64,000 bases of DNA from Nocardia fluminea (GTDB lineage: Bacteria; Actinomycetota; Actinomycetes; Mycobacteriales; Mycobacteriaceae), in NCBI RefSeq assembly GCF_002846365.1, contig NZ_PJMW01000002.1:3224001-3288000 (forward strand), read 5' to 3'. The position numbers and the translations under genes are program-made. Position 1 is the stretch's first letter, and each line of letters opens with the position of its first letter. Below are positions 1-9,231 of the stretch, piece by piece. Under the pieces are notes generated by a model. The model ran no database searches, had not been told where the DNA came from, and worked only from the letters and a program-made list of their open reading frames with translations.

Positions 1-335
1 TGGATCGCCCGTTTCGCCCCGAGCGCGGTGCGCAGCATCAGGGCGAACGACGGTTCCAGGCAGAAGTCCTCGCCGCGAGTCCGGGTGATCGAGCAGGAGA
101 TGATCACGTCCAGGTCGGCGGCGGCGTAACGCGAATTGTCCAGTGCGCTGCGGGCGGCGGCGAGGGCGATGGTGAACGAGTCCTCGGAATCGCCGCGCAC
201 CCTGCGTGCCCTGACTCCGCTGACCTTCTCCAGATCCAGCGGCGCGTCGACGGCCAGCTGCGCCAGCAAGTCCGCCGTGGTCACTTCCCTGGCCGGCAGA
301 TACGCGCCGACGGCTTCGATTGTCGAACTCACCAT
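1..335 (-). CDS. 3-oxoacyl-ACP synthase III (FabH-like) family protein, 3' part cut off
   Basis: Only the first 111 codons lie in the window; the gene runs off the left edge. It starts with ATG at 335 and reads MVSSTIEAVGAYLPAREVTT. The N-terminal pattern (xIxAxGxYLPxxxVTxxDL), the GVRxRR stretch, a DLDVIISCS beta-strand segment and the LRTALGAKRAI helix are typical of the first thiolase-fold half of ketosynthase III enzymes, which condense an acyl-CoA starter with malonyl-ACP or act as acyl transferases in secondary metabolism. The catalytic Cys-His-Asn region lies mostly outside the window, so activity cannot be judged. It faces a P450 gene across a 110-bp gap holding a palindrome, which suggests a shared pathway. 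Family confident, substrate unknown. Confidence 0.75.
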   Translation of the reverse strand, partial: MVSSTIEAVGAYLPAREVTTADLLAQLAVDAPLDLEKVSGVRARRVRGDSEDSFTIALAAARSALDNSRYAAADLDVIISCSITRTRGEDFCLEPSFALMLRTALGAKRAI

Positions 336-412
336 GCTTGTTCACTTCCAGATATCGCGTGATGCACGGATCACCACCAGCGCATCTCGTCGATCCTAGC
401 CACAGACCTTCA

Positions 413-434
413 CTAATCGGGCCTGCTCGATTAG
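413..434. promoter_or_regulatory. Inverted repeat between divergent ketosynthase and P450 genes
   Basis: A perfect 7-bp inverted repeat, CTAATCG (413-419) and CGATTAG (428-434), separated by 8 bases. It lies 11 bases before the preferred P450 start and in the shared divergent promoter region. Size and placement fit a dimeric repressor operator; no regulator gene is adjacent. Confidence 0.45.
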
Positions 435-445
435 ATTCTGCCGGG

Positions 446-1657
446 GTGTGGAGTTCCGCCCGACGCCATGAACTAACCCTACTCGCCGCTGGTCAACCCT
501 GGTTGCCCGGATTATTGCTGCTGGGACGGTTCGCGCGGCCGATCCGCAAGGTGCCCGAACTCGGCTGGTTCGTCGCCGATCCGCTGGTGGCCCGCCAGAT
601 CTACAACGACAGCACACATTTCAGCATCGTGTCCGAGGGCGCGGCCGGGCACTGGTGGGCGCAGGTCATCGGCGACTGGGTGGAGGATCTGTTCGAGGGA
701 CCCGGCCATACCGACCTGCGGACCAAGGTGCGCGACCTGTTCACCCTCGCCCACACCGATGCCCTGGTCGAGCGTGTGATCGGCCCTGACTTGCGTGACC
801 TGCGCGAACGCCTCGCGGCCGGCGAGACCGTCGACATCGCCGCCCGCGCGCAGATCCTGGTCGGCCGCAGCGTCTCCGACCTGGTCGGGATGCGCCCCGA
901 AGACATCGCCGCGGCGATCGGCGGCGACTACACCGACGACCAGGACGCGCTGTTCCTGCGCCTGTTCCATCATGTCGAAGAGCTGGTGAACCTGGGTTTC
1001 GGCACCATGGCCTCGACCACCCTCGACCCGGTCGCGCTGGCCCGCGCCCGTGAGCTGGCCACCCAGCTCGCCGTCAACGTTCCCGACGCGTACGCCCGCG
1101 CCGACCCCGACACCACCCTCGGCCGCTGCCGCGAACTGGGCCTCGACGTCGAGCACGCGGGCGGCCTGGCGATCCTGATGGCCGTCGCGGGCACCGACAC
1201 GCTCGCCAGCGCGATGACCAGAATGGTCGCGATCATGCACGACACCGGCCAGCACCGCGCGCTGCTCGCCGCCCCCGACCGCTTGCCCGACGCGGTCCGC
1301 GAGACTCTGCGCGTGACGAGCCCGGCCTACCTGGTCGGCCGCTCGGTCACCGCGGACGTCCGCGTCGCCGACCGCGACCTGCGGGCGGGCGAGCACGTGA
1401 AGATCCTCACCTGGACCATCAACAACGCGGCGGGGGAGTTCCGGGTCGACCGGGAGTACAACCCGGAAACCCGCCAGCTCTGGTTCGGCGGGGGCCGCCA
1501 CCTCTGCCTCGGCGCCCAACTGGTCCACTCCGAACTCACCGCGCTGCTCGAAGCGTTGACTGCCGCCGGTCGCCCGTGGGAGATCGTCGAACGCCGTTAC
1601 CGCAGAAAGGTTTTCATCCCCACCTACGAGAAGCTCCGCATCCGCCTCGCGTCGTGA
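446..1657 (+). CDS. Cytochrome P450
   Basis: Haem-thiolate monooxygenase that inserts oxygen from O2 using electrons from ferredoxin/reductase partners, none of which is nearby. Visible motifs are the I-helix oxygen-binding AGTDT, the K-helix ExxR (ETLR) and the haem-binding loop WFGGGRHLCLG with the cysteine ligand. From the GTG at 446 the protein is 403 residues, the usual length for a soluble bacterial P450. Longer starts exist (ATG 362, or 320, which would overlap the divergent gene), but the palindrome at 413-434 would then lie inside the gene. The segment before the haem loop (EYNPETRQL) is unusual: most P450s carry a D-x-x-R-x-P-x-H/N pattern there. The facing ketosynthase-III gene suggests a lipid or polyketide substrate, which is inference only. 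Confidence 0.85.
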   Translation: MWSSARRHELTLLAAGQPWLPGLLLLGRFARPIRKVPELGWFVADPLVARQIYNDSTHFSIVSEGAAGHWWAQVIGDWVEDLFEGPGHTDLRTKVRDLFTLAHTDALVERVIGPDLRDLRERLAAGETVDIAARAQILVGRSVSDLVGMRPEDIAAAIGGDYTDDQDALFLRLFHHVEELVNLGFGTMASTTLDPVALARARELATQLAVNVPDAYARADPDTTLGRCRELGLDVEHAGGLAILMAVAGTDTLASAMTRMVAIMHDTGQHRALLAAPDRLPDAVRETLRVTSPAYLVGRSVTADVRVADRDLRAGEHVKILTWTINNAAGEFRVDREYNPETRQLWFGGGRHLCLGAQLVHSELTALLEALTAAGRPWEIVERRYRRKVFIPTYEKLRIRLAS

Positions 1658-1666
1658 ACACCCGGG

Positions 1667-1696
1667 AAGGCCCCGTCCTCGAATGGACGGGGCCTT
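1667..1696. terminator. Bidirectional hairpin terminator after the P450
   Basis: Perfect 12-bp stem, AAGGCCCCGTCC (1667-1678) and GGACGGGGCCTT (1685-1696), with a 6-base loop. It sits between the convergent ends of the P450 gene and the secreted-protein gene. Confidence 0.8.
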
Positions 1697-1707
1697 CGCG
1701 ACGATCC

Positions 1708-2427
1708 CTACTGGTTCTCGGGGGCGTTGATCCGGTTGTGGAAGCCGATGCCGATGGCGATCGCGGCGGGGACGCCGGTCAGGACCAGGCCGGCGGCCGC
1801 GCCCAGGGGGATGCCGACGGCGGCACCGGCGAGGCAGCCCGCGATACCGGTGGCGCCGCCGAGGGCGAGCACCGGGATGCCCAGGACCAGGCCGCCGACG
1901 CCACCGATGGCGCAGCCGGCGAGGCCACCGGTGAGGGTGCCGACGAGGGTGCCGATGGCGGTGATGATGCCGAACTGGGTGGCAGCGGCGCCGACGGCGT
2001 CATCGAAGGCCTCCTGGCGGACGACATCCTTCAGCAGGGTCGACGGGCGGGCCGAGGCCGCGTCGGTGCGCGGGGTGAGGGTGGCGCGGGTGCCGTCGAT
2101 GACCGCGTCGATCGGGTATTCGAGGTCGTCGAGTGTGTAGGCGAGCGGCAGCGCGGTGACGATGGTGCCCTGATTGTCGCGGACCTGGAACTGGTTGTTC
2201 TCGGTGGTGAGCGAGCCCGCATCGGTCTCGACGACGACCGCGTCGCCCTCGATGCCGGTCTTCCAGTTGATGCCGGGCAGTACCTGGTTCACGCCCTGGT
2301 TCACACCGTCGAGGAAGGCCGCGACGGGTGCGGGAGCGGGCGCCGGAGCGGCATGCGACGTGCCGGTGGCGACGCCGAGTGCGGCAATGACGAGTGCGGA
2401 GGTGGCGGCGACCTTGCTGATGTTCAT
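1708..2427 (-). CDS. Secreted or surface hypothetical protein with glycine-rich hydrophobic C-terminus
   Basis: A 239-residue protein of unknown function. The start chosen is the ATG at 2427 because it begins a clean signal peptide (MNISKVAATSALVIAALG, cleavage after SHA-A) and follows an AGGGAAAG ribosome site; a reading frame open further upstream lacks such features. After an Ala/Pro stretch comes a 100-residue polar domain with several acidic turns. The last ~110 residues are a Gly/Ala-rich hydrophobic region (GGLAGCAIGGVGG, GGATGIAGCLAG) that resembles glycine-zipper membrane segments. Proteins of this layout are common and uncharacterised in Nocardia and Rhodococcus. It may insert in the envelope; no enzymatic motif is visible. 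Confidence 0.65.
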   Translation of the reverse strand: MNISKVAATSALVIAALGVATGTSHAAPAPAPAPVAAFLDGVNQGVNQVLPGINWKTGIEGDAVVVETDAGSLTTENNQFQVRDNQGTIVTALPLAYTLDDLEYPIDAVIDGTRATLTPRTDAASARPSTLLKDVVRQEAFDDAVGAAATQFGIITAIGTLVGTLTGGLAGCAIGGVGGLVLGIPVLALGGATGIAGCLAGAAVGIPLGAAAGLVLTGVPAAIAIGIGFHNRINAPENQ

Positions 2428-2593
2428 GAATGCAGTCTTTCCCTCAATGGCGATGCCCCCTGGGGAGCGCAGGCCCTCGATCGAGCACCCATGATCAAGT
2501 GTCCAACTGTTTGTTGCTGAGATGTAACTTAAAAAGTCGTAAGAGTTCAAAACGGACAGTGACGTGCATCATCATTAGTGAATCCTATTAGCT

Positions 2594-2608
2594 GTGAACA
2601 GCTTTCAC
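2594..2608. promoter_or_regulatory. Palindrome GTGAA-N5-TTCAC upstream of secreted-protein gene
   Basis: GTGAA (2594-2598) and TTCAC (2604-2608) flank CAGCT; the overlapping AGCTGT-GA-ACAGCT (2590-2603) is also palindromic. It lies about 170 bases upstream of the secreted-protein start and just after the DprE1-like gene. It could be a CRP/FNR-like operator or a weak hairpin; spacing is one base off the CRP consensus. Confidence 0.3.
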
Positions 2609-2639
2609 GCGAAATGCATCCACCGTGATCTGAAACACG

Positions 2640-4037
2640 TCATTTCCGGGGGCCGGTGACCAGGCGCAATCGCCGCGAGAGGTCGGAGGCGAACACACGC
2701 TCGGGATCGACTCGGTCCCGCACCCGCTGCCATTCGGCGAGCCGCGGATACATCGTCGCGATCATTTCGGGGGTGGTCCGTGATTCCTTGGCGAGGTACA
2801 AGCGTCCACCCGCCGCCAGCACCCGTTCGTCGAGGCCGACACAGAACCGGTCGAGTCCGCTGGTGAGCGCGAAGTCCAAGCTCAGCATGTATCCGGGGTG
2901 CGGCCACGCCAGCGGTGCTGGGTTGCTCGCGCCCATGCGCTTGAAGACGTTGAGGAACGAGTGGTGTCCCGACTCGGCGATGGTGCGAACCGCGTCGGCC
3001 AGCTGCTGCTCGGCCCCGAACGGCATCGAGAACTGGTACTGCAAGAACCCTCGCTTGCCGTACGCCCGATTCCATTCGCCGAGCAGATCGAGCGGGTGAT
3101 AGAACTGCGTCAGATTCTGGATCCGTCCCCGCGCGCGCCGAGGAAACAGGCGATGGGCGGCCTCGGCGGCGATTCGGGTGGTCACCGAATTGACCATCCC
3201 GTTCGGAAAGATGTCGGGCACGGTGAACAATTGCGGGGCATCAAAATTCAGAGGTTTGCTACGCAATTTCGACGGCAACTGATCGACCGTGGCCAGTGAA
3301 CCCCGGCTGAATCCGGCCCGCCCGAGTTTCGCCCCGGTGGAAATGGTGTCGGGCACCGCCATCGAGTAGTCGTATCCGTCATCGGAACCATCGGTGAGCA
3401 ATGTCATCGTCTCGTCGAGATCGCGGGTCCGATCGTTGTCGACGACGAAATACGCGGTCTCGGTGTGCTTCAGCCGAACTCGCGCACCGACGATGATGCC
3501 GGTGAGTCCCATCCCGCCCACCGTCGCCCAGAACAACTCCGGGTCGGGCCCCTCCGGCGTCAGAGTGCGCACCGATCCGTCGGCGGTCAGCAGATCCATC
3601 GACACCACGTGATTGCCGAAGCTGCCCTGCGAATGATGGTTCTTACCATGGATATCCGCGCCGATCGCCCCACCGACCGTCACCTGCCGGGTGCCGGGCA
3701 GCACCGGGACCCACAGCCCGAACGGCAGCGCCGCCCGCATGAGCGTGTCCAGGCTGATGCCCGCTTCGACCGCGACGATTCCGCTGTCGGGATCGATGCT
3801 GTGGATCCGGTCCAGTGCGGTCATGTCGACGACCAGTCCGCCCGCGTTCTGTGCCGGATCCCCGTAACTGCGCCCGAGCCCGCGCGCGATCACCCCGCGT
3901 GGCCCCGCGGTCCGCACCCGTTCGGCGATCACCGCGATGTCGGGCGTGCGCAGCACCTCGGCGACGGTCGGTGCGGTGCGGGCCCAGCCGCTGAGGCTGC
4001 GGCACCCGCTGGCTGGATTCGGTTGCGTGAATGTCAC
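2640..4037 (-). CDS. FAD-dependent DprE1-like oxidoreductase
   Basis: 465 residues, close to the 461 of M. tuberculosis DprE1, which oxidises decaprenylphosphoryl-ribose at C2 in arabinan precursor synthesis in the periplasm. An N-terminal VAO-type FAD domain ([16 protein letters not shown], then [20 protein letters not shown] and [15 protein letters not shown]) precedes the substrate domain with [20 protein letters not shown] and LYLAKESRT, which retains the active-site lysine. The residue aligned with DprE1 Cys387 (NICVDF) is serine here (MLSLDF). No dprE2-like reductase or other arabinan gene is adjacent, so this may be a second copy or a specialised relative. GTG start at 4037; no strong ribosome site is visible. 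Confidence 0.8.
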   Translation of the reverse strand: MTFTQPNPASGCRSLSGWARTAPTVAEVLRTPDIAVIAERVRTAGPRGVIARGLGRSYGDPAQNAGGLVVDMTALDRIHSIDPDSGIVAVEAGISLDTLMRAALPFGLWVPVLPGTRQVTVGGAIGADIHGKNHHSQGSFGNHVVSMDLLTADGSVRTLTPEGPDPELFWATVGGMGLTGIIVGARVRLKHTETAYFVVDNDRTRDLDETMTLLTDGSDDGYDYSMAVPDTISTGAKLGRAGFSRGSLATVDQLPSKLRSKPLNFDAPQLFTVPDIFPNGMVNSVTTRIAAEAAHRLFPRRARGRIQNLTQFYHPLDLLGEWNRAYGKRGFLQYQFSMPFGAEQQLADAVRTIAESGHHSFLNVFKRMGASNPAPLAWPHPGYMLSLDFALTSGLDRFCVGLDERVLAAGGRLYLAKESRTTPEMIATMYPRLAEWQRVRDRVDPERVFASDLSRRLRLVTGPRK

Positions 4038-4089
4038 AGGGGCTCACGCTAAAACGGGTTCCTGTGCGCAGCCTGAGGTAATCGTGGGG

Positions 4090-4731
4090 TTATTGCGGAG
4101 ATGGTCGCGCGGGGGCGAGCGTGCCTTCGCGAAGGGTGGTGACGCGGGTGCAGGCGGCCTCGAGGAGGGGTTCGTCGTGGCTGATGACAAGGACACCGAG
4201 GTTGTCGCCCGCGCGATGCATGACCAGGCGGACGATGGTGGCGGTGGTGGCCGCGTCGAGCATGGCGGTGGCTTCGTCGAGGACGAGGTAACGGGGGTGC
4301 TGGGCGAGGGCGCGGGCCAGGCAGGCACGTTGGAGTTGGCCGTCGCTGAGGGCGTGCGGACGGCGGTCGAGGAGGTCGGGGGTCAGGCCGACAGTCGTGC
4401 ACAGCGCCGCGAGATCAGGGACCGTGGCGCGGCGGATGCGGGCGGGCTCGGCGATGATCTGGGCGAGGGTGAAGTGGGGATTGGTTGCGGCACGCGGGGA
4501 TTGGAAGACCATGGCGATGGTGCCGCGAGCTCGGTGGGGTGCCCGGCCGTCGACGGTGACGGTGCCGGAGGTGGGCGTCAGCAGTCCGGTCATCGTTCGC
4601 GCGAGCGTGGTCTTGCCCGATCCCGAGTCGCCGGTGAGCCCGACGATCTCGCCCGGGGCGATCCGCAGGTCGACCCCGCGCAGGACGGGTTGCGCGCCGT
4701 AGCCCGCGGTAAGGGAGTCGGCGATCAGCAT
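4090..4731 (-). CDS. ABC transporter ATP-binding protein (DppF/NikE type)
   Basis: 213 residues. Complete nucleotide-binding domain: Walker A GDSGSGKTT (residues 34-42), signature LSDGQLQRA, Walker B YLVLDEA and switch histidine in VISHDE. It is the second ATPase of the five-gene transporter to its right in this listing and powers import through the two permeases. The ATG at 4731 overlaps the preceding stop by one base (TGATG), so translation is coupled. The C-terminal oligopeptide-type extension usual in DppF is missing, making it shorter than typical family members. The signature has Asp in place of the second Gly (LSDGQ), a tolerated variant. Confidence 0.88.
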   Translation of the reverse strand: MLIADSLTAGYGAQPVLRGVDLRIAPGEIVGLTGDSGSGKTTLARTMTGLLTPTSGTVTVDGRAPHRARGTIAMVFQSPRAATNPHFTLAQIIAEPARIRRATVPDLAALCTTVGLTPDLLDRRPHALSDGQLQRACLARALAQHPRYLVLDEATAMLDAATTATIVRLVMHRAGDNLGVLVISHDEPLLEAACTRVTTLREGTLAPARPSPQ

Positions 4732-5669
4732 CAGGACCTCAGTCGGCGAATCATGCGCGGCGGCTGTGCGATCAGCTGCGTGGGACCACCCGCGTACACG
4801 CAGATCTCGGTCAGGTTCGTCAGCGCGCGCGGGGGATGGGGGAGTGGGTGCAGGCCACGTTCGGGCAGGGCGGCGAGCAGGTCGCGCGTGTAGTCGTGCC
4901 ACGGATCGTCGAGTACGTGCGCGCCGGGGCCGACCTCCATCAGTCGTGACGCGTACATCACGGCGACGGTGTCGGCGATACCGGAGCGGATCAGATGGCC
5001 GAGATCGTGCGTGATCAGCAGTACCGCAGCACCGGCGTCGGCACACTCGCGCAACAGCTTTCCGAGCTGGTCGGTGCGTGCGCGATCGAGCCCCGAGGTG
5101 GGTTCGTCGGCGATGATCACCTCGGGATCGCCCGCCAGAGCCGCCGCGACGGCCGCCCGCTGGGCCATGCCGCCGGAGAGTTCGTGCGGATACAGGTCCA
5201 GCGCGGTGGTGGCGAGTCCGGCCCGCTCGGCGAGATCGGCGGGGGTGTGTGCTGTGCCCAGCGCGGTGATCGTTTCCCCGATCTGGGATCCGACGGTGCG
5301 CACCGGGGTGAAGGAGGTACTCGGTGACTGGGGGACCAGGGCGATATGACGGCCACGATAGGCACGCTCGCCTGCGAGGATATCGATGGATTCGGCTGAT
5401 GCGTGAGCTGGACCTGCCCCGGCGAGTCGCAGGCGAACGGACCCGGTGGTGACGGCTTCACGAGGCAGCGCGCCCATCACCGCACTCGCGACAATCGACT
5501 TCCCGCAACCGGATTCGCCGACGAGCGCGGTGATCGAGCCTGCCACGATGTCGAGGGACAGTTCGGTGACCGCGTGCACCACCGCACCGCCGCTCACCGG
5601 AATTCGCACCGTGAGCGCGTCGATGGACAGGCGGGTCCGCGCATCCTGCTGGGTTTTCGTACTGGTCAT
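4731..5669 (-). CDS. ABC transporter ATP-binding protein (DppD/NikD type)
   Basis: 312 residues. Walker A GESGCGKS, signature LSGGMAQRA, Walker [13 protein letters not shown] and H-loop ITHDL are all present; a C-terminal extension of about 60 residues follows but lacks the usual Cys motif of oligopeptide ATPases. The ATG at 5669 is preceded by a strong GAGGAGGG ribosome site. It pairs with the shorter ATPase that overlaps its end, forming the heterodimeric motor of a peptide/nickel-family importer. Confidence 0.88.
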   Translation of the reverse strand: MTSTKTQQDARTRLSIDALTVRIPVSGGAVVHAVTELSLDIVAGSITALVGESGCGKSIVASAVMGALPREAVTTGSVRLRLAGAGPAHASAESIDILAGERAYRGRHIALVPQSPSTSFTPVRTVGSQIGETITALGTAHTPADLAERAGLATTALDLYPHELSGGMAQRAAVAAALAGDPEVIIADEPTSGLDRARTDQLGKLLRECADAGAAVLLITHDLGHLIRSGIADTVAVMYASRLMEVGPGAHVLDDPWHDYTRDLLAALPERGLHPLPHPPRALTNLTEICVYAGGPTQLIAQPPRMIRRLRS

Positions 5670-5697
5670 ACGCCCTCCTCGGCGGGCCTCGGGCAGG

Positions 5698-6570
5698 TCA
5701 TCGCGGCATCCTCGACGGCTTCGGCGGGGCAAGCAGGCCGCGTAGCGACGATCCCGCGACCGCGACCGCCACCGTCGTCAGCACCAGGAGCCCCGCGGGG
5801 AACACCAGCGTCCACCATCCGCCCAGCAGCAGCGACGTGCGCGCTTCCTCCAAGAGCGTGCCGAGGCTCGGTTCGTGCGGCGCGAGCCCGAAGCCGAGGA
5901 AGGACAGCGTCGACTCGTGCCAGATCGCATGGGGCAGCAGCAGCACCACCGCGATCAACGCCTGCGGGGCCACGGCGGGCAGCAGGTGCCTGACCAGCAG
6001 GTGCGTTCGGCTCGCGCCCGCGAGCACCGCCGCGGACACGTACTCGCGCTCGCGCAGACTCGAGCTCTCGGCCCGCACGATTCGCGCCACCTGCACCCAG
6101 TGGGTGAGTCCGATCGACAACACCACCGCCAGCGCGTTCCCCCGGAACAGCGCCACGATCACGATCCCGAGCAGCAGGTGTGGCAGCGCGTTGGCCGTAT
6201 CGGCGAACCGCATCACCACCCGGTCCACCCACCCGCCGGCCAGCGCCGACACCGCACCGACGAGCACTCCGATGATCGTCGACACCGCCGCCGCGCAGGC
6301 CGCGACGATCAGCGAGGTCCGCAGCGCCGCCGCGATCCGCACGAACAGCGAGCGCCCGGCCGAGTCGGTCCCGAACCACCACTGCCCCGACGGGGCCTGC
6401 CGTGCGCTCGCGAAATCGGTCAGCCGATCATCGACTCCGCCCACCCACGGCACGATCACCGCGTACAGAACTATCGCGAGCAGCACCGACAGCGCGAGAC
6501 CGAACCGTCGCTCCCCGCGATCGCCGTCGGACGCGGCGCCAGCGGACATACCGCGCCACCGTTCACCCAT
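5698..6570 (-). CDS. ABC transporter permease (DppC/NikC type)
   Basis: 290 residues with an N-terminal membrane segment ([18 protein letters not shown]), a periplasmic [13 protein letters not shown] motif typical of DppC-type permeases, and further membrane helices. The cytoplasmic coupling loop [23 protein letters not shown] matches the EAA motif that docks on the ATPase. The start is ATG 6570, overlapping the upstream permease stop by eight bases, as expected for co-translated subunits; longer forms would sit deep inside the neighbour. Part of the transporter operon. Confidence 0.88.
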   Translation of the reverse strand: MGERWRGMSAGAASDGDRGERRFGLALSVLLAIVLYAVIVPWVGGVDDRLTDFASARQAPSGQWWFGTDSAGRSLFVRIAAALRTSLIVAACAAAVSTIIGVLVGAVSALAGGWVDRVVMRFADTANALPHLLLGIVIVALFRGNALAVVLSIGLTHWVQVARIVRAESSSLREREYVSAAVLAGASRTHLLVRHLLPAVAPQALIAVVLLLPHAIWHESTLSFLGFGLAPHEPSLGTLLEEARTSLLLGGWWTLVFPAGLLVLTTVAVAVAGSSLRGLLAPPKPSRMPR

Positions 6571-7555
6571 CGGCGCGCACCCTCGGATCGAGCAGCACCA
6601 CCGCGACATCGGCGAGCAGCGACCCGAGCATCACCGCACAGGTCGTGCCGACGGTCAGAACCGCCAGCAGCGCCATGTCCAGGTCCTTCGCCGACTGCAC
6701 GAACGCGCCCGCGATCCCCGGCCACGAGAAGATCTCCTCCACCAGCACCGCCCCGACCACGACCTCCGGCAGCCGCGCGCCGAGGATTGTCACGAACGGG
6801 GCCAGCGAGGTCGGCAGGATGTGCCCGCGGGTGATCGTCGCGGTGTCGATGCCGCGGGCAGCGGCACCGACCACGAAGTCCTCACCGCGATTGCCCGACA
6901 CCGATTCCCGTACGGCCAGTAGCAGCCACGGCACCTGCGAGACGGCCAACGCGGCGGCGGGCAGCACCAGATGCCGCGCCACCTGACCGACTCCGACCTC
7001 GGCCCCGGCGTCGGTGAGCCCCGCGGGCGGCAACCAGCCGAGTCCGACCGCGAACAGTCCGATCGCCGCCAGTGACACCACGAACGGCGGCAATCCCTGC
7101 ATCGCCACACACGACGCGGTGACCAGCCGATCGAGCACCCCACCACGATGCATGCCCGCCCAGACGCCCGCCCCGAGCGCGACGGCGATCGCCGCGGTCA
7201 TCGCGACCACGACCAGCAGCGCTGTCCACGGAATCCGTTGGGCGAGCAGGGTACTCACCGGCTGGGCGAATCCACGGGAAACGCCGAGATCGCCGCTGAG
7301 CAGCTCGCCGATCCAGCGTCCGTACAGCTGGTACCACGGCGCGTCCAGTCCGAGTCGATCCGTGAGCAACGCCCGGTCCGACGCGCTCGTCGTCTCGTAG
7401 CGAGCGCCGAGGTAGCCGACCAGCGGATCGAACGGCGACACCGCCGCCGCCGCGAACAGCGCGGCCGATACGGCGACCAGCACCGGAATCAACGTCACCA
7501 ATCGCCACCCCACCATCGCCCGGAGGCCGCGCCCACGTACGCGACTGCGCCCCAT
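6563..7555 (-). CDS. ABC transporter permease (DppB/NikB type)
   Basis: 330 residues, about six membrane helices. Characteristic DppB features are the N-terminal helix, the LTDRLGLDAPWYQLYGRW segment, GDLGVSRGFAQPV, and the EAA loop DFVVGAAARGIDTATITRGHILP. It pairs with the DppC-type permease to form the channel. The ATG at 7555 overlaps the solute-binding protein stop by one base (TGATG), the second such coupling in this operon. Confidence 0.9.
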   Translation of the reverse strand: MGRSRVRGRGLRAMVGWRLVTLIPVLVAVSAALFAAAAVSPFDPLVGYLGARYETTSASDRALLTDRLGLDAPWYQLYGRWIGELLSGDLGVSRGFAQPVSTLLAQRIPWTALLVVVAMTAAIAVALGAGVWAGMHRGGVLDRLVTASCVAMQGLPPFVVSLAAIGLFAVGLGWLPPAGLTDAGAEVGVGQVARHLVLPAAALAVSQVPWLLLAVRESVSGNRGEDFVVGAAARGIDTATITRGHILPTSLAPFVTILGARLPEVVVGAVLVEEIFSWPGIAGAFVQSAKDLDMALLAVLTVGTTCAVMLGSLLADVAVVLLDPRVRADG

Positions 7556-9138
7556 CAGCGAGTCCAGCTCTGCAGCGACCACCACGGTCCCCAGGTGACC
7601 CCGTGCGCGTGCGGCTCGAGAATCGGCCCCGACATCGTCCAGGAAGACTCCTTCACCACATAGGTGTGGTCCAGGTGCACCAGGAAGACGTGGCTCGGAT
7701 CCTGGGCGTACCGGCTCTGTACCTCCCGGTAGGCGGCGGCGCGCACCGCGGGATCGGCACTGCGCCTGGCGATGTCGAGTTGGGCGTCGATCGCGGAGTC
7801 CGCGTGCCTGCTCGCATTGTCGTAGGGGCTGGCCGCGCTCGGGTCGAGCGAGGGCGAGTGCAGGGTGTTGTAGGCCTGGGTGTCAGGATCGTAGGGCTCG
7901 CTCCCGCCGCCGAGCAGGATCGCGGCCTGTGTGATGCGCGGCTCGATCCGATCCCAGGACAGCGCCTCCAGATCGACCTCGACGCCCACCCGCCGCGCAT
8001 CGGAGGCGAAAGCCAGTGCGAGGTCGCGGCGCAGCGTATCGGTGGAGTTGTACATCACGGTGAATCGCGCGCGCACACCGTCTTTCGCGCGGACACCGTC
8101 CGCGCCGACCCGCCATCCCGCAGCGCCGAGGATCTGCTCGGCACGCGCGCGATCGAACGCGAAGGAGACTGCCGGGTTGTGGGAGGCGCCGTAGACCTCC
8201 GCGAAGGGCGTGTAGGCAGGTCGGCCGTAGCCGCCGAGGATGTTGTCGATCATCGCCCGGCGGTCCACCGCGTGGTTCAGCGCGAGCCGGACGGCGGGGT
8301 CCCCGGCGACCGGATCTCTCGCGGGCATCGACACGCCGCGCCAATCCGCGGAAGTGTTGGACTGCACCGACATTCGCTGGGCGAACGTCGCGGCCAGCAG
8401 CGGTGGCAGCGAGGTGCCGTCGAGTTCACCGCCGGCCATCCGCTGTGCGCGGGTGTTGTCGTCGGGCACGTAGAGCACCGTCAGCTTCTTCACCGAAGGG
8501 CTTCCACCCCAATAGTTTTCATTGGCCTCGAACACCGCCCGCGTCGGCTCGAGCGCCGTGAGCCGGTAGGGGCCGGTGCCGATCGGGGCGGTGTTGAGCG
8601 GTGATTCGGTCGCGGGTCCCGGCGTAGCGACGGATTCCGACGGCACGATGCCGATCAGCAGCTTGGCCGGGAACGCGGCATAGGGATGACGCAGGGTGAA
8701 CCGCACCGACAACGGATCGACGGCCTCGACCCGGTCGATCATCGAAAACGACGACCGCACCTCCGAAGCCGACGCGGGATCCAGAATCGCCCGATAGGTC
8801 GCCACCACGTCGGCGGCATCGAACGCCGACCCGTCACTGAACCGCACTCCGGGACGCAACGGCACCGACCAGACCGTGGCCGCGGCGTCGGGTGCCGGCA
8901 TGGCCGTTGCCAAGGCGGGCGCGAAGCCCGGCATGCCCGTGCCGCCGGTCAAACGCAGCAATCCGTCGTAGACCTTGGCCTCACCAGCCGCGCCGTACCC
9001 CGCGACCGGGTTGTATCCGCCCAGCTCATAGGCGTCGGCGAGCACGAGCGAATCGGTGGATCCGCTACCGGGCGCTCCGCACGACGTCAGCGCGACCACC
9101 AACGCGGCCCCTACAGCGAACAGCGGCCGAGTGCGCAT
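7555..9138 (-). CDS. ABC transporter substrate-binding lipoprotein, family 5 (peptide/nickel type)
   Basis: 527 residues. The N-terminus MRTRPLFAVGAALVVALTSC is a lipoprotein signal with lipobox LTSC and the lipidated Cys at residue 20, so it is anchored outside the membrane. The fold-defining family-5 segments are visible (VRFSDGSAFDAADVVATYR, NTAPIGTGPYRL, FEANENYWGG, ALNHAVDRRAMID). The C-terminal PHAHGVTWGPWW contains two histidines that could help bind a metal. Substrate is uncertain: the family includes dipeptide, oligopeptide, opine and nickel carriers. The facing ArsR-type regulator, a family rich in metal sensors, makes nickel/cobalt or a metal chelate a reasonable guess. First gene of a five-gene operon. 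Confidence 0.85.
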   Translation of the reverse strand: MRTRPLFAVGAALVVALTSCGAPGSGSTDSLVLADAYELGGYNPVAGYGAAGEAKVYDGLLRLTGGTGMPGFAPALATAMPAPDAAATVWSVPLRPGVRFSDGSAFDAADVVATYRAILDPASASEVRSSFSMIDRVEAVDPLSVRFTLRHPYAAFPAKLLIGIVPSESVATPGPATESPLNTAPIGTGPYRLTALEPTRAVFEANENYWGGSPSVKKLTVLYVPDDNTRAQRMAGGELDGTSLPPLLAATFAQRMSVQSNTSADWRGVSMPARDPVAGDPAVRLALNHAVDRRAMIDNILGGYGRPAYTPFAEVYGASHNPAVSFAFDRARAEQILGAAGWRVGADGVRAKDGVRARFTVMYNSTDTLRRDLALAFASDARRVGVEVDLEALSWDRIEPRITQAAILLGGGSEPYDPDTQAYNTLHSPSLDPSAASPYDNASRHADSAIDAQLDIARRSADPAVRAAAYREVQSRYAQDPSHVFLVHLDHTYVVKESSWTMSGPILEPHAHGVTWGPWWSLQSWTR

Positions 9139-9156
9139 CCATCATCCCCACATGTA

Positions 9157-9178
9157 TATCTGAACAGGTGAACAGATA
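9157..9178. promoter_or_regulatory. Candidate ArsR-type operator in divergent promoter
   Basis: TATCTG (9157-9162) and CAGATA (9173-9178) form an inverted repeat with a 10-base spacer that also contains a direct repeat of TGAACAG/GTGAACAG. It lies between the transporter operon (start 9138) and the ArsR gene (start 9232), so one dimer could control both. Confidence 0.45.
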
Positions 9179-9231
9179 ATAGTCGCGGGTAGTGCCGTGC
9201 TGTCCACTCGACGATTAAGCTGGGCACCGCC

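Noticed and set aside
1576..2520. 314-codon plus-strand frame over the secreted-protein gene
   Set aside because: Asp/Gly-rich shadow; the minus strand has a signal peptide, ribosome site and terminator.
2590..2609. Canonical CRP site before the secreted-protein gene
   Set aside because: TGTGA and TCACG are separated by seven rather than six bases, so it is listed only as a palindrome.
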